A DNA stretch of 57,117 bases, taken from assembly GCA_947629955.1 (NCBI GenBank), contig CANRFT010000011.1, positions 1-57,117 of the forward strand, in the 5' to 3' direction. The notes under the pieces were generated by a model. It made no database searches, was not told the origin of the DNA, and was given only the letters and a program-made list of their open reading frames with translations. Source of the stretch: an uncultured Oscillospiraceae bacterium (GTDB lineage Bacteria > Bacillota > Clostridia > Oscillospirales > Oscillospiraceae). This document shows positions 22,015 through 30,698 of the stretch, one piece after another. Positions within the stretch are counted from its first letter, which is position 1. The number at the start of each line of letters is the position of its first letter. Position numbers and translations under genes: made by a program.

Positions 22015-24366
22015 TTACCGTATTTCGTCCACAAGTTTGACCGCCGCCTGTGCGGAGCCGTGGCCGCTCTCCGCCCTGACCGTCACGTCGCCCTCGGGCC
22101 GGATGATGGCCAGGGCCTCGCCGTAATAGGTGTCGGTGGTGTCAGTGAGGTAGCCCCGCCCGTTGTAGGGGCAGGCGTTCCCTAAGGCCAGCAGTTTGCC
22201 GCCCTCCACAGTCACCTTGATATCTCCCCGCTCCAGGGGCTTGACGGTCCCGTCCCCGTCGGTGTAGCGCAGGCGGACATAGAGCAGATCGCCAAGCTTC
22301 ACCGTCTCCTGCTCCGGGACGAGGGTCAGCTTCGTCTCCTCCCCGGCGGTGCGGAGGCTGGTCCGGGCGGTCTCATTGCCGCTGTCATCGTAGACCACGG
22401 CGGTGAGCTCTCCCGGCTGATAGACCGCTTTGAACTTCACCTGCCGGCTGGCGGGCAGCTTCTTCCGGCCCAGGGGCTTCCCGTTCAGCAGCAGCTCTGC
22501 CTCCGCCCCACGGGCGTAGACCTCCACGGTGGTGGATTTGCCCTCGCAGCCCTGCCAGGACCAGCTCTCCACGGCATTGGTCATCCGCCACGCGCCGGGA
22601 GAGTGCTTCTCGCTGGCCCACTTCACCGGGATCACTCCGATGCGCACGGGGCACATCTCAAAAGCCACCTGGGTGTAGGCCATCTGGCAGGTCTCGGTGC
22701 CCACCAGGTCGATGGTCCCCGCCCCCGCGGTGAGCCAACCGGGGCCGTGCTCGAACTCCGGGGCGTACTCCCTGTACTCCCAGGCCCCCAGGCCCACTTC
22801 GCCCAGATAGTCCATCCCCGTCCACACGAAGTCGCCTATGAGGGCGGGATTGTCTTTCGCCAGATCATAGAAGGCTGCCGCGTCGGAGCAGAAGGTCTCG
22901 CTGCCCAGGATGACCCGGCCCGGGTACTTCTTCAGGTCCTTTTTGTAGCGGTCCACGCCATAGTTATAGCCCGCCGCGTCCAGTTTGGCGAAGGCATCCC
23001 GGGTCTTCACATCGCTGCCGTGGAGGGTAGCCCCGAACTTCATGAACCCGGCCCCCAGCAGGCCGGCCACATTGTTGATGAACTCGCTGCCCACCGCCTT
23101 TTTCTTCTGGGGCTTGCCCTTGTTCTTCTCCGCCTTGGCCGCCTCGGCCTTGGCCTTGTCGTCGGAGTAGACGCCGAACCCCATGGAGCTGAGGAAGTTG
23201 AAGAAGATGTTGATGCCGCATGTGACGGGCCGGTCGTCCAGAGTGTGCAGGTAGTTCCGCATTTGCCCTGTCAGCTCGATGCCCTTCTTCTGGGCGGTCT
23301 CGGCCACCTCGTTGCCGATGGAGTACATGACCACGGAGGGGTGGTTCCGGTCCTTCTCCACCAGCAGTTTCAGATCGTCCCGCCAATTCTTCTCCACAAA
23401 ATTGGCGTAGTCGTACTGGGTCTTATGGATGTACCACATATCCGCGTACTCATCCAGCATCATAACACCCAATTCATCGCAGGCGTCCAGAATGGCCTTT
23501 GAGCAGGGGTTGTGAGCGGACCGGATGGCGTTATACCCCGCCTTTTTCAGCAGGGCGATCTTCCGCCGGGCGGCGAAGGGGTGTTCCATGGCCCCCAGCA
23601 GGCCGTTGTCGTGGTGGACACAGGCCCCCAGCAGCAGGGTCCTCTTGCCGTTGAGCCGGAAGCCGCCCTTGGCGTCGCACTCCACCGAGCGGATGCCGAA
23701 GCGGATCTCCTGCACGTCCTCCCCACAGGTGAGGCGGCAGGTATACAGCTTGGGATGCTCCGGGCTCCACAGCTCCGCCCCGGCCAGGATGAACTCCATC
23801 CGGCCGGAGGACTCCTTCGCGGCCATTACCGTATCCCCGTCCAAAATCTCGCACTTGATGACGCCCGCCCCGGTGGCCCTGAAGTCCACGCTGACCTTGC
23901 GGGCCCGGAAGTCCACCGTCCTGATGACGACGCTCTCCGGAATGATATGCTCTTTTGGCAGGGTCACCAGGGTCACGGGGCGGTAGATGCCCGCACCGGA
24001 GTACCAGCGGGAGCTGGGCTGGCCGGCGTTATGGGCCACCACGCGGATGGTGTGTTTTCCCCCCGTCACCGGCACTATGAAGCCAAAGTAGCCGTTGGGG
24101 TGGGCGGGGACGCTCGCGCCGTCCAGCCAGACCTCCGCGTTGTGGTACACCCCCTCAAACTCGATGTAGGCGGCGTCCGCCGGGGCGTCGAACTCCTTGC
24201 GGTATTCGTAGTCCCGGCCGGCAAACCAGCCGGTGTTGGTGCCGCCGGCGCTGTCCGCCGTGCGGGGCTCGCTCAGCATGGGGTCGTGGGGCAGGGTAAC
24301 GCTCTGCCACTCCTCCCCGGCGTCCAGATGGCGGTACGACCAGTTGTCATTGAACGATGTGATCAT
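22015..24366 (-). CDS. GH2-family glycoside hydrolase
   Basis: 783 residues, no signal peptide, so cytoplasmic. Order: jelly-roll sugar-binding domain (about 1-135), Ig-like domain (about 140-230), TIM barrel (about 235-560) and C-terminal beta domains. Catalytic acid/base E353 in SIGNEVAE, probable nucleophile E490 in VILGSETF. Between them is an unusual Lys/Ala-rich segment (about 403-425, KAEAAKAEKNKGKPQKKK). GH2 includes beta-galactosidases and alpha-L-arabinopyranosidases; the ara context makes an arabinose-releasing activity attractive but unproven. Confidence 0.88.
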   Translation of the reverse strand: MITSFNDNWSYRHLDAGEEWQSVTLPHDPMLSEPRTADSAGGTNTGWFAGRDYEYRKEFDAPADAAYIEFEGVYHNAEVWLDGASVPAHPNGYFGFIVPVTGGKHTIRVVAHNAGQPSSRWYSGAGIYRPVTLVTLPKEHIIPESVVIRTVDFRARKVSVDFRATGAGVIKCEILDGDTVMAAKESSGRMEFILAGAELWSPEHPKLYTCRLTCGEDVQEIRFGIRSVECDAKGGFRLNGKRTLLLGACVHHDNGLLGAMEHPFAARRKIALLKKAGYNAIRSAHNPCSKAILDACDELGVMMLDEYADMWYIHKTQYDYANFVEKNWRDDLKLLVEKDRNHPSVVMYSIGNEVAETAQKKGIELTGQMRNYLHTLDDRPVTCGINIFFNFLSSMGFGVYSDDKAKAEAAKAEKNKGKPQKKKAVGSEFINNVAGLLGAGFMKFGATLHGSDVKTRDAFAKLDAAGYNYGVDRYKKDLKKYPGRVILGSETFCSDAAAFYDLAKDNPALIGDFVWTGMDYLGEVGLGAWEYREYAPEFEHGPGWLTAGAGTIDLVGTETCQMAYTQVAFEMCPVRIGVIPVKWASEKHSPGAWRMTNAVESWSWQGCEGKSTTVEVYARGAEAELLLNGKPLGRKKLPASRQVKFKAVYQPGELTAVVYDDSGNETARTSLRTAGEETKLTLVPEQETVKLGDLLYVRLRYTDGDGTVKPLERGDIKVTVEGGKLLALGNACPYNGRGYLTDTTDTYYGEALAIIRPEGDVTVRAESGHGSAQAAVKLVDEIR

Positions 24367-24385
24367 GAAATCCGCTCCTTAATCG

Positions 24386-24426
24386 CGAAACCGGCCCAGC
24401 AAGCAGAAGCTCCTGGGCCGGTTTCG
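24386..24426. terminator. 14-bp hairpin between GH2 and the small membrane gene
   Basis: CGAAACCGGCCCAG pairs perfectly with CTGGGCCGGTTTCG, loop 13. No strong T run, so it may attenuate or stabilise the transcript between the upstream pair and GH2 instead of ending it. Confidence 0.55.
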
Positions 24427-24478
24427 TTCGTCTCACATATTACTCATTTATGAACCGACTGACAGCCCTGCGGTAGTG

Positions 24479-24877
24479 TTACGCAGCTTCCTGGTACTGC
24501 TTCATGAAACTGGCGACCAGAGCTAAAATCGCGGCAGCCACCATCAGGACACAGAACGCGATCAGCATCTCAAGGGTCGTGCCGGTGGCGCCGAACCCGG
24601 TGTCGCTCAGCCGGCCGGAGATGTTCCCGATCTGGGAGGTCACATACAGGGCGACGGAGGCCATATAACAGACGCCGGGGACGATCGCCAGGAAGTGGAT
24701 GTTTTTCAGCAGGCCGACAGCGGCGACCACCGCGCCGATGATCAGGATAACGGGGGGGATCGCGTAGAAGTCCTTCACCGCGTTCCCATAAATCAACAGG
24801 GCGATACCCGTAATCAGTGCGATGGCTGCGGAAATCAAACCAATGTAGAAGCCCAGGGTTTTCTTGTTATTTTCCAT
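24479..24877 (-). CDS. Small four-helix membrane protein
   Basis: 132 residues with four hydrophobic segments (about 9-30, 40-60, 63-82 and 103-124). No family recognised. It starts 12 bases after the GH3 stop, so the two are translated together; a membrane partner or chaperone of the membrane-anchored GH3 is a reasonable guess. Confidence 0.75.
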   Translation of the reverse strand: MENNKKTLGFYIGLISAAIALITGIALLIYGNAVKDFYAIPPVILIIGAVVAAVGLLKNIHFLAIVPGVCYMASVALYVTSQIGNISGRLSDTGFGATGTTLEMLIAFCVLMVAAAILALVASFMKQYQEAA

Positions 24878-24889
24878 AGATCACACCTC

Positions 24890-27800
24890 TTATCTTTCGT
24901 TCTGCTTTTTCTTGCCGAAGGTCGTGAACACATAGGCGGCGCCCAGGATCACGGTGGCGACGCCGAACACGCCGTCAATCGCGTACAGCGCGATCTGCCA
25001 CGCCGGCGTAATGGCCCGATACTCCATGTTCTTGGACAGGCCATTGATCACGTTGCTGTTGGCCAGCATATAGTAGAACCCATGCTGAGACTCGCGGAGC
25101 ATCCCATACAGATTGCCGTCGTCATTGGTCGTGATGTACTCCTTCAGTTCAGGCGCCCGGAGCTTCTCGCCCACGATGCACCAGAAGTCGGTGCCGCCGA
25201 CCAGGCCTTCAACAGTGTGCTGATAGGGGTGCATGGCGCAGTCGGAAATAGTGGCTCCCTTGAAGCCCCACTCCCCGCGGAGCAAATCCTTCAGCATGGC
25301 GGCGCTGTGGCCAATGTAGGTGAGGCCCACGCGGCTGTAAGAGGTCATGGTGCTGGTGGCGCCGCCCTTCGTGAAGCCGCCTTCAAAGGCTTTCAGGTAG
25401 ATCTCGCGGATGGCCTGCTCGTTGCTGAACACGGCGCCGCCGTTGCGGTTGGTCTCCTGGTCGTTCAGGGCGAAGTGCTTGATGGCGGTAGCCACGCCCT
25501 TGTCCTGCATAGCCTTGACCTCGTCCGCGCACAGCAGATAGGACAGGACGCCGTCCTCGGAATAGTACTCATAGTTACGGCCGCTCAGAGGAGTGCGGTG
25601 GGTATCCGCGCCGGGGCACCACAGCTGGGTCACGCCGGAGAAGAGGGCGTCTTCGCCGATGAAGTAGCCCCGCTTGATGATCATCTCTTTGTTCCACTGG
25701 CTGGCAGCGACCATCTCACCGACGTAGCAGGTGCAGCTGCCCTCGATGCCGGTGTTATTCGCAAGGCCGTCCTGGGGAGACCCGTCGGGGAAATACGGAC
25801 CGGCGGCGCCGCCGGGGCCGTCCTGGTTCCGGTTCATGGGCTTCATGACCGTCTCGATCGGGCTCTGGCCGAAGTTCTCGTCGATCATGGCGGTCATATC
25901 GTCCAGGGTGAGCTGATCCAGGAAGTCTTCCCACAGAGGATCGTCATACGCCACGCCGTGCATATCGACAAGGGTCAGGCCCTTCTTCTCGCCCTGGGTG
26001 AAGGTGCTGACAGAGGGGGCGTCCGCAGGCGTCTCATACAGGTGGCCGTCGATCACACGGATCATCTCGTCGGTCGCCGTGACATTGTTCTGCGGAGTGG
26101 GGAAAGTGCCCTCCCAGTCCTGACGGGTCAGGTAGGTGACGGAGTCCTTGATCCAGTAGTTGAGGTCCGCGTCGTCGAACAGGTTGGTGACCTCGGCGCC
26201 GCTGGCGGCGGAAAGCTTATAGGACTCGGTATCCAGCGCGTCCTGCGTCCAGTGATAGGTCTTGGCCGCGTCGCCGGTGGCCGGTTCGCCGTTTTGATCA
26301 TACATGCCGGTGGCGCCCTTGGCGGCCAGCACGTTGTTCAGCGCGTCATGGGCGCTGTCGCCGATGGCCAGGTAGTAGTCGCCGGCGTCCAGGATATAGC
26401 CCTTGGCGTTGGTATAATCATAACTTGCGATCAGATACTTGTCAATCGTCACAGTGACCGTTTCAGACTCGCCCGGCTGCAGCAGCTTGGTCTTCCCAAA
26501 GCCGGCCAACTGGATGGCGGACTTCTCGACCAGGTTCTCGCGGTCATAATCGGTATAGGGGGTCTGGACATAGACCTCGACGACGGACTTGCCCGCCACA
26601 TCGCCGGTATTCGTGACAGTGGCCTTGGCGGTGATCACGCCGTCGCTCTCGGACACGCTGTCCAGCTTCTGCTCAAAGGTGGTGTAACTCATGCCGTAGC
26701 CGAAGGGGTACAGCACTTCCTCCGCGTAATTCCATCCATTGGTGGAGGCAAACGTACCGGCATGGCCGTCCGCGTTGCCCTGGCCCAGGACCGCGTCCTC
26801 ATAGCGGGTCTCATAATACTTGTACCCGACGTAGATGCCTTCCTGATAAACTACATAGCAGCCGACGTAGTTGATGGGGAAGGGAGAGGGGATCTTGCTG
26901 TCCGCGGTGCCCTCATTGACCGCGTCCACATTGACATAGTTGAAGTTGCCGCAGTTCTGGGTGGCGGCAGCGGACAGAGAATCGGTGGCGAAGGTGTCCA
27001 CCAGCCTGCCGGAGGGATTCACTTCACCTGTCAGCACGTCGACGACGCCGCGGAAGCCCACCAGGCCAGGGGTACCGATCCACAGAACGGCGTCAATGTT
27101 GTACTCGTCCAGGTAGGTCATCTCGATGGGATAGGCACTGTTGACGATCAGGATGATCTTGTCAAACTGGCCGGACTCGTTGATGATCCTGAGCATATCC
27201 GCCTCGTCCTTGTGCAGGGCCAGGCCGCTGATCCCCTCCTCGTCCGAGGCGCTGACGTCCACGTTCTCGCCGCCGCGCCGGCCGACCACTACGAAGGCCA
27301 CATCGTTATAGTCGGCAAAGGAGTTTTTGATCTCGTCAGTATAGAACTCAGCGGGCTTCTCCTCCACCGAGGGGCCCCACATACCGCCGCCGCCCTCGTC
27401 CTCGTCAGGGACCAGATAGGCGTTGTAAAGTGTGTCGTTGATATTGAAGCCCTCTTCCTTCAGGGCGTCATAAAAGCTGATCACACGGGTGGGATCGATG
27501 TTGCCGCCGCCGGAACTGTTCTTATACAGGGGCTCCGCGGAAGTCTGGCCGAACAGGGACACGTTGCGCTCATCGGCCGCCAGCGGCAGGGCGTTGTTCT
27601 CATTCCGCAAAAGCACGGCGCCCTCTTCCATTTCCTGCTCGACAAAGGCGTCCTCATCGGCAAGAAGGGCATCCAGGTCCTCCTGGGTCAGATTATTGAC
27701 ATCGCCATAGTCGCTCGCATAAAAGACGGGGCTGTCTTCTCCGTCCACAGGGACAAGCTCGCCCGTGGAAATGCCAAGGGCGGAGTTCAGAAGAGACGAA

Positions 27801-27892
27801 TATGCCATCGCAGTATTCGTCATGATGATTGCGAAAGCCAAGACCGCGGCGCACACGGCCGTCAGCCCTCGCAGCAGATTGCTTTTTTTCAT
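24890..27892 (-). CDS. Membrane-anchored GH3 glycoside hydrolase, permuted domains
   Basis: 1000 residues. An N-terminal signal-anchor (about 9-31) and a C-terminal helix (about 965-988) frame an extracellular enzyme. The usual second domain of GH3 comes first (about 70-330), then an FnIII-like domain (about 400-470, VEVYVQTPYTDY, LQPGESETVTV), and the TIM-barrel domain last (about 620-930). The barrel has IKHFALNDQETNR and GATISDCAMHPY, whose Asp is the likely nucleophile. This permuted order is known in some GH3 beta-glucosidases. Start of the arabinoside operon, divergent from araR; likely trims arabinosides or glucosides at the surface. Confidence 0.88.
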   Translation of the reverse strand: MKKSNLLRGLTAVCAAVLAFAIIMTNTAMAYSSLLNSALGISTGELVPVDGEDSPVFYASDYGDVNNLTQEDLDALLADEDAFVEQEMEEGAVLLRNENNALPLAADERNVSLFGQTSAEPLYKNSSGGGNIDPTRVISFYDALKEEGFNINDTLYNAYLVPDEDEGGGGMWGPSVEEKPAEFYTDEIKNSFADYNDVAFVVVGRRGGENVDVSASDEEGISGLALHKDEADMLRIINESGQFDKIILIVNSAYPIEMTYLDEYNIDAVLWIGTPGLVGFRGVVDVLTGEVNPSGRLVDTFATDSLSAAATQNCGNFNYVNVDAVNEGTADSKIPSPFPINYVGCYVVYQEGIYVGYKYYETRYEDAVLGQGNADGHAGTFASTNGWNYAEEVLYPFGYGMSYTTFEQKLDSVSESDGVITAKATVTNTGDVAGKSVVEVYVQTPYTDYDRENLVEKSAIQLAGFGKTKLLQPGESETVTVTIDKYLIASYDYTNAKGYILDAGDYYLAIGDSAHDALNNVLAAKGATGMYDQNGEPATGDAAKTYHWTQDALDTESYKLSAASGAEVTNLFDDADLNYWIKDSVTYLTRQDWEGTFPTPQNNVTATDEMIRVIDGHLYETPADAPSVSTFTQGEKKGLTLVDMHGVAYDDPLWEDFLDQLTLDDMTAMIDENFGQSPIETVMKPMNRNQDGPGGAAGPYFPDGSPQDGLANNTGIEGSCTCYVGEMVAASQWNKEMIIKRGYFIGEDALFSGVTQLWCPGADTHRTPLSGRNYEYYSEDGVLSYLLCADEVKAMQDKGVATAIKHFALNDQETNRNGGAVFSNEQAIREIYLKAFEGGFTKGGATSTMTSYSRVGLTYIGHSAAMLKDLLRGEWGFKGATISDCAMHPYQHTVEGLVGGTDFWCIVGEKLRAPELKEYITTNDDGNLYGMLRESQHGFYYMLANSNVINGLSKNMEYRAITPAWQIALYAIDGVFGVATVILGAAYVFTTFGKKKQNER

Positions 27893-28265
27893 TACTTTGT
27901 CGCCTCCATCATGTTTGCCTCCAAAAAATTGTAGGTCTCCTGCGTTTGGTCCAAAGTCGCGCGCACTTTGGCCCCTGCAGCTCCAATTTACTGATTGCGC
28001 GGGGTATTTTCAAGTGCTTTACGGCTTTCTTTCAGATATTTGTCAATCATAACAATACAAATTTTTAAATCCACAAATTTTGCAATACAACTTCCGTTTT
28101 TAAAATACTAGACCGCATTTTTAGCTCATTTTTCATAATTTGTAATGCGATATTTTATCAGCAATATATTGAAAATACTCCCGTTCTATGCTATAATTTG
28201 TATTGTTTTCTGAGGACCGCACGCAAAAGATGTATGTTTCCTCTTCGTAAAGGAGTGACCAGATC
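27893..28265. promoter_or_regulatory. araR-GH3 divergent control region
   Basis: AT-rich 373-bp gap. Rightward promoter TTGAAA (28169-28174), 17 bases, TATAAT (28192-28197). A candidate leftward promoter is TTGAAA (28013-28008), 17 bases, TAAATT (27990-27985). AACAATACAAATT (28051-28063) recurs as its exact complement at 28195-28207, overlapping the araR -10. Weaker relatives are GCAATACAACT (28082-28092) and AATTTGTAATGC (28137-28148). These are candidate AraR operators. Confidence 0.7.
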
Positions 28266-29330
28266 ATGGCTTTCAAATATCAGGAGCTTGCCGCGGACCT
28301 CCAGCGTGAGATCACATTGGGGGTCTATTCGCAAAACCTTCCCACAGAGGCGGCCCTGGTGGAGAAATATCATCTCAGCCGGCAGACCGTCCGCCAGGCG
28401 CTGGAGCGTCTGGTCCAGCTCGGACTGATCGAGAAGCGGCAGGGCAGCGGGTCGAAAGTCGTCAAAAGCGCCTTCATGCCGGGCCGGGACCGCGTCGCCA
28501 TCGTGACCACCTACATCAACGATTATATTTTCCCGACGATCCTCCAGGACATCCAGGACGTGCTGGCGCGAAAAAACTACTCCACCCTGCTCTACGCCAC
28601 CCATAACAATCTCTCCGAGGAGCGGAGCATCCTTCAGAACCTCCTCCAGCAGCCGGTGGCGGGTATCATTGTCGAGGGGACCAAGACGGCGCTTCCCAAT
28701 CCCAACCTGGAGCTGTATGAGAAGCTGGACCGCGCCGGGATCCCGGTCGTTTTCATCCACGGCGCGTACGGCGCGCTGCAAAATGCCGTGTGCGTCTCAG
28801 ACAACAATTTTGAGGGCGGGTATATGCTGACCCACCACCTGATCACCCACGGGCACAAGAAGATCGCCGGGATCTTTAAGTGCGATGACATGCAGGGGCA
28901 TCAGCGGTATCTCGGCTTTCTCACCGCCATGCAGGACGCCGGGCTGCCCCTTGCGGATGAGCAGGTGCTCTGGTACTCCACAAAGGAGCAGCAGTATCTG
29001 GTGGAATGCGGCCACACCGATCTGCTGAAGCATTTTCTGGAGTTTTATGTCCGCGATTGTACCGCCGCCGTCTGCTACAATGACGAAATATCCGATCGTC
29101 TGATCCGCTACATGCTGTCCGTCGGGAAACGGGTGCCGGACGATCTGGCCGTCGTCAGCTTCGACAACAGCTATTACAGCGACCTCTGTCCCGTGCGGAT
29201 CACATCCCTGGCCCATGAGCCGCATAAAATGGGGCAATTGGTCGCCGCTTTGCTGTTGGAGCGCATTGACGGGAAAGCGGTAAACTCTCAATCCATCTCC
29301 TGGAGGCTGATCCACAAGTCGAGCGGATGA
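28266..29330 (+). CDS. araR: AraR-type arabinose repressor
   Basis: 354 residues: GntR-type winged helix (about 1-70; NLPTEAALVEKYHLSRQTVR, QGSGSKV) fused to a LacI-type periplasmic-binding-like sensor domain (VAIVTTYINDYIFPTILQDI onward). This chimera is characteristic of AraR, which leaves DNA when L-arabinose binds. It is divergent from the GH3-araA cluster and one candidate operator overlaps its own -10 box, so autoregulation is likely. Confidence 0.92.
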   Translation: MAFKYQELAADLQREITLGVYSQNLPTEAALVEKYHLSRQTVRQALERLVQLGLIEKRQGSGSKVVKSAFMPGRDRVAIVTTYINDYIFPTILQDIQDVLARKNYSTLLYATHNNLSEERSILQNLLQQPVAGIIVEGTKTALPNPNLELYEKLDRAGIPVVFIHGAYGALQNAVCVSDNNFEGGYMLTHHLITHGHKKIAGIFKCDDMQGHQRYLGFLTAMQDAGLPLADEQVLWYSTKEQQYLVECGHTDLLKHFLEFYVRDCTAAVCYNDEISDRLIRYMLSVGKRVPDDLAVVSFDNSYYSDLCPVRITSLAHEPHKMGQLVAALLLERIDGKAVNSQSISWRLIHKSSG

Positions 29331-29441
29331 TCCTGGCGCACAGCCTGATTTTGCCGCGCGATTTTTCCCGTCCTCCCTTGTGTCCCGCATGGTCCCATGA
29401 TATAATAGGGGCGCCGCCGTTTCAGGGAAACAGGTGAAAAT

Positions 29442-29867
29442 ATGGAGGCCTTGCCCAACATCCATCCGCTGGCCCCCATGATCTGCGCTGTTACGCTGGT
29501 GTACCGGGGGAAGGCGCTCTACCCTCTCTACTGCTATGTACTGCTGGAGGGGCTGTTCGCCGGATTCGCCGGGTGGTGGCTTCCCTACCTGTACATCTGG
29601 ACGGTACTGTGGGGAGCGGTGATGCTGCTGCCCTGGGAGCTGCCCAAAAAGGCCGCCCCGCTCATCTACATGTGCGTGTGCGGCGCCCACGGCCTGCTGT
29701 TCGGGGTACTAGGCGCTGATGTACGGGCTGAGCTTCAAGGCCACGGTCGCCTAGATCGCGGCGGGGCTGCCCTTTGACGCCGTCCACGGGATCGGCGACT
29801 TCTGCATGGGGGCGCTGGTGCTGCCCATGACGGCGGCCATCCGGCTGGCCCAGCGGACCCACGGATA
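29442..29867 (+). pseudogene. Decayed ECF-type S-component / small membrane gene
   Basis: The start (MEALPNIHPLAPMICAVTLV) and YCYVLLEGLFAGFAGWWLPY look like the middle of a small five- or six-helix membrane protein of the ECF S-component kind. After VCGAHGLLFGVL a short deletion shifts frame. The +1 frame then continues ALMYGLSFKATVA, a TAG (about 29752) replaces a probable Trp codon, and the family-like end AAGLPFDAVHGIGDF runs to TAA at 29865-29867. The N-terminal helix is also missing. Three lesions make it a pseudogene. Confidence 0.75.
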
Positions 29868-29870
29868 ATA

Positions 29871-29913
29871 AAACGGCGTCAGGCGGGGAATGGCCCCGCC
29901 TGACGCCGTTTTT
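29871..29913 (+). terminator. 18-bp terminator
   Basis: AAACGGCGTCAGGCGGGG pairs perfectly with CCCCGCCTGACGCCGTTT around a 5-base loop and is followed by TT. It ends the decayed membrane gene. Confidence 0.9.
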
Positions 29914-29948
29914 CCGCAAGGCCGCCCTCCCCTGCCGGATCCCCCCGG

Positions 29949-30038
29949 TTGACGGCGGGAGAGGCAGGTGATATACTGAAACATACTCACGCGATAGGAA
30001 AATCCAAAATAGGAAAATCCAAAGAGGAGGGACTGCCC
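29949..30038 (+). promoter_or_regulatory. metH operon promoter and 5' leader with tandem 15-mer
   Basis: TTGACG (29949-29954), 17 bases, TATACT (29972-29977). The short leader contains two back-to-back copies of ATAGGAAAATCCAAA (29994-30023) just before the ribosome site GAGGAGG. No SAM or cobalamin riboswitch fold fits in the ~55-base leader. Confidence 0.75.
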
Positions 30039-30698
30039 GTGAAGATTGACATCGACGACGCGCTGCGCTACGCGGGGCTACGGGGCGCCGCCCCGGAGGA
30101 GTCCCGCCGGGAGATGGAGCTTATCGCCGGGGAGCTGGAGAGGAAGCTGACGCCCCGCTTTGCCTGGCGGGCCTGTGAACTGGACCGGGGGGACGCGGGC
30201 ATCGCCCTCCGGGGGACCGGCGTGGTGCTGACGGGGACGCTGGCGGAGCGGATGCTGGCGGACTGCCGCATAGCCTGCCTGCTCATCGGCACCGCCGGCA
30301 GCCGGTTCGACGCCTTGCTGCGGGCGGAGCAGGCCAGGGATATGGCCCGGGCCATCCTGATGGACGGCTGCGGCTCCGCCTGGGCGGAGGCCGTCTGCGA
30401 CGAGGCGGAGCGGGAGATCGCCGCCCGCTTCCCGGACCTGTATCTCACCGACCGGTTCAGTCCCGGCTACGGCGACCTGCCCCTGGACCTCCAGGCCGCT
30501 GTCTGCGCCGCCCTGGACGCGGAGCGGCGGGCGGGCGTCCATGTGACGGACAGCCTGCTCATGGTGCCGGTAAAGACGGTCACCGCCATCGTGGGCCTGT
30601 CGGACCGGCCCCAGGGGACCCGCATCCGGGGCTGCGCCTATTGTGATCTGAGAGAGACCTGCGCCATCCGCAAAGGAGGGACGACCTGTGCCGTCTAA
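30039..30698 (+). CDS. Methionine synthase activation-domain protein
   Basis: About 219 residues, starting at GTG 30039 behind GAGGAGG. The second half (DLYLTDRFSPGYGDLPLDLQ, LMVPVKTVTAIVGLSD, CAYCDLRETC) matches the AdoMet-binding reactivation domain of cobalamin methionine synthase, here as a free protein. It restores oxidised cob(II)alamin by reductive methylation. It overlaps the start of metH by 11 bases, so expression is coupled and supplies the domain missing from MetH. Confidence 0.9.
   Translation: MKIDIDDALRYAGLRGAAPEESRREMELIAGELERKLTPRFAWRACELDRGDAGIALRGTGVVLTGTLAERMLADCRIACLLIGTAGSRFDALLRAEQARDMARAILMDGCGSAWAEAVCDEAEREIAARFPDLYLTDRFSPGYGDLPLDLQAAVCAALDAERRAGVHVTDSLLMVPVKTVTAIVGLSDRPQGTRIRGCAYCDLRETCAIRKGGTTCAV

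Noticed and set aside
24695-27934. 1079-codon plus-strand ORF opposite the GH3 gene
   Set aside because: Shadow frame of the GH3 and small membrane genes; composition is artificial.
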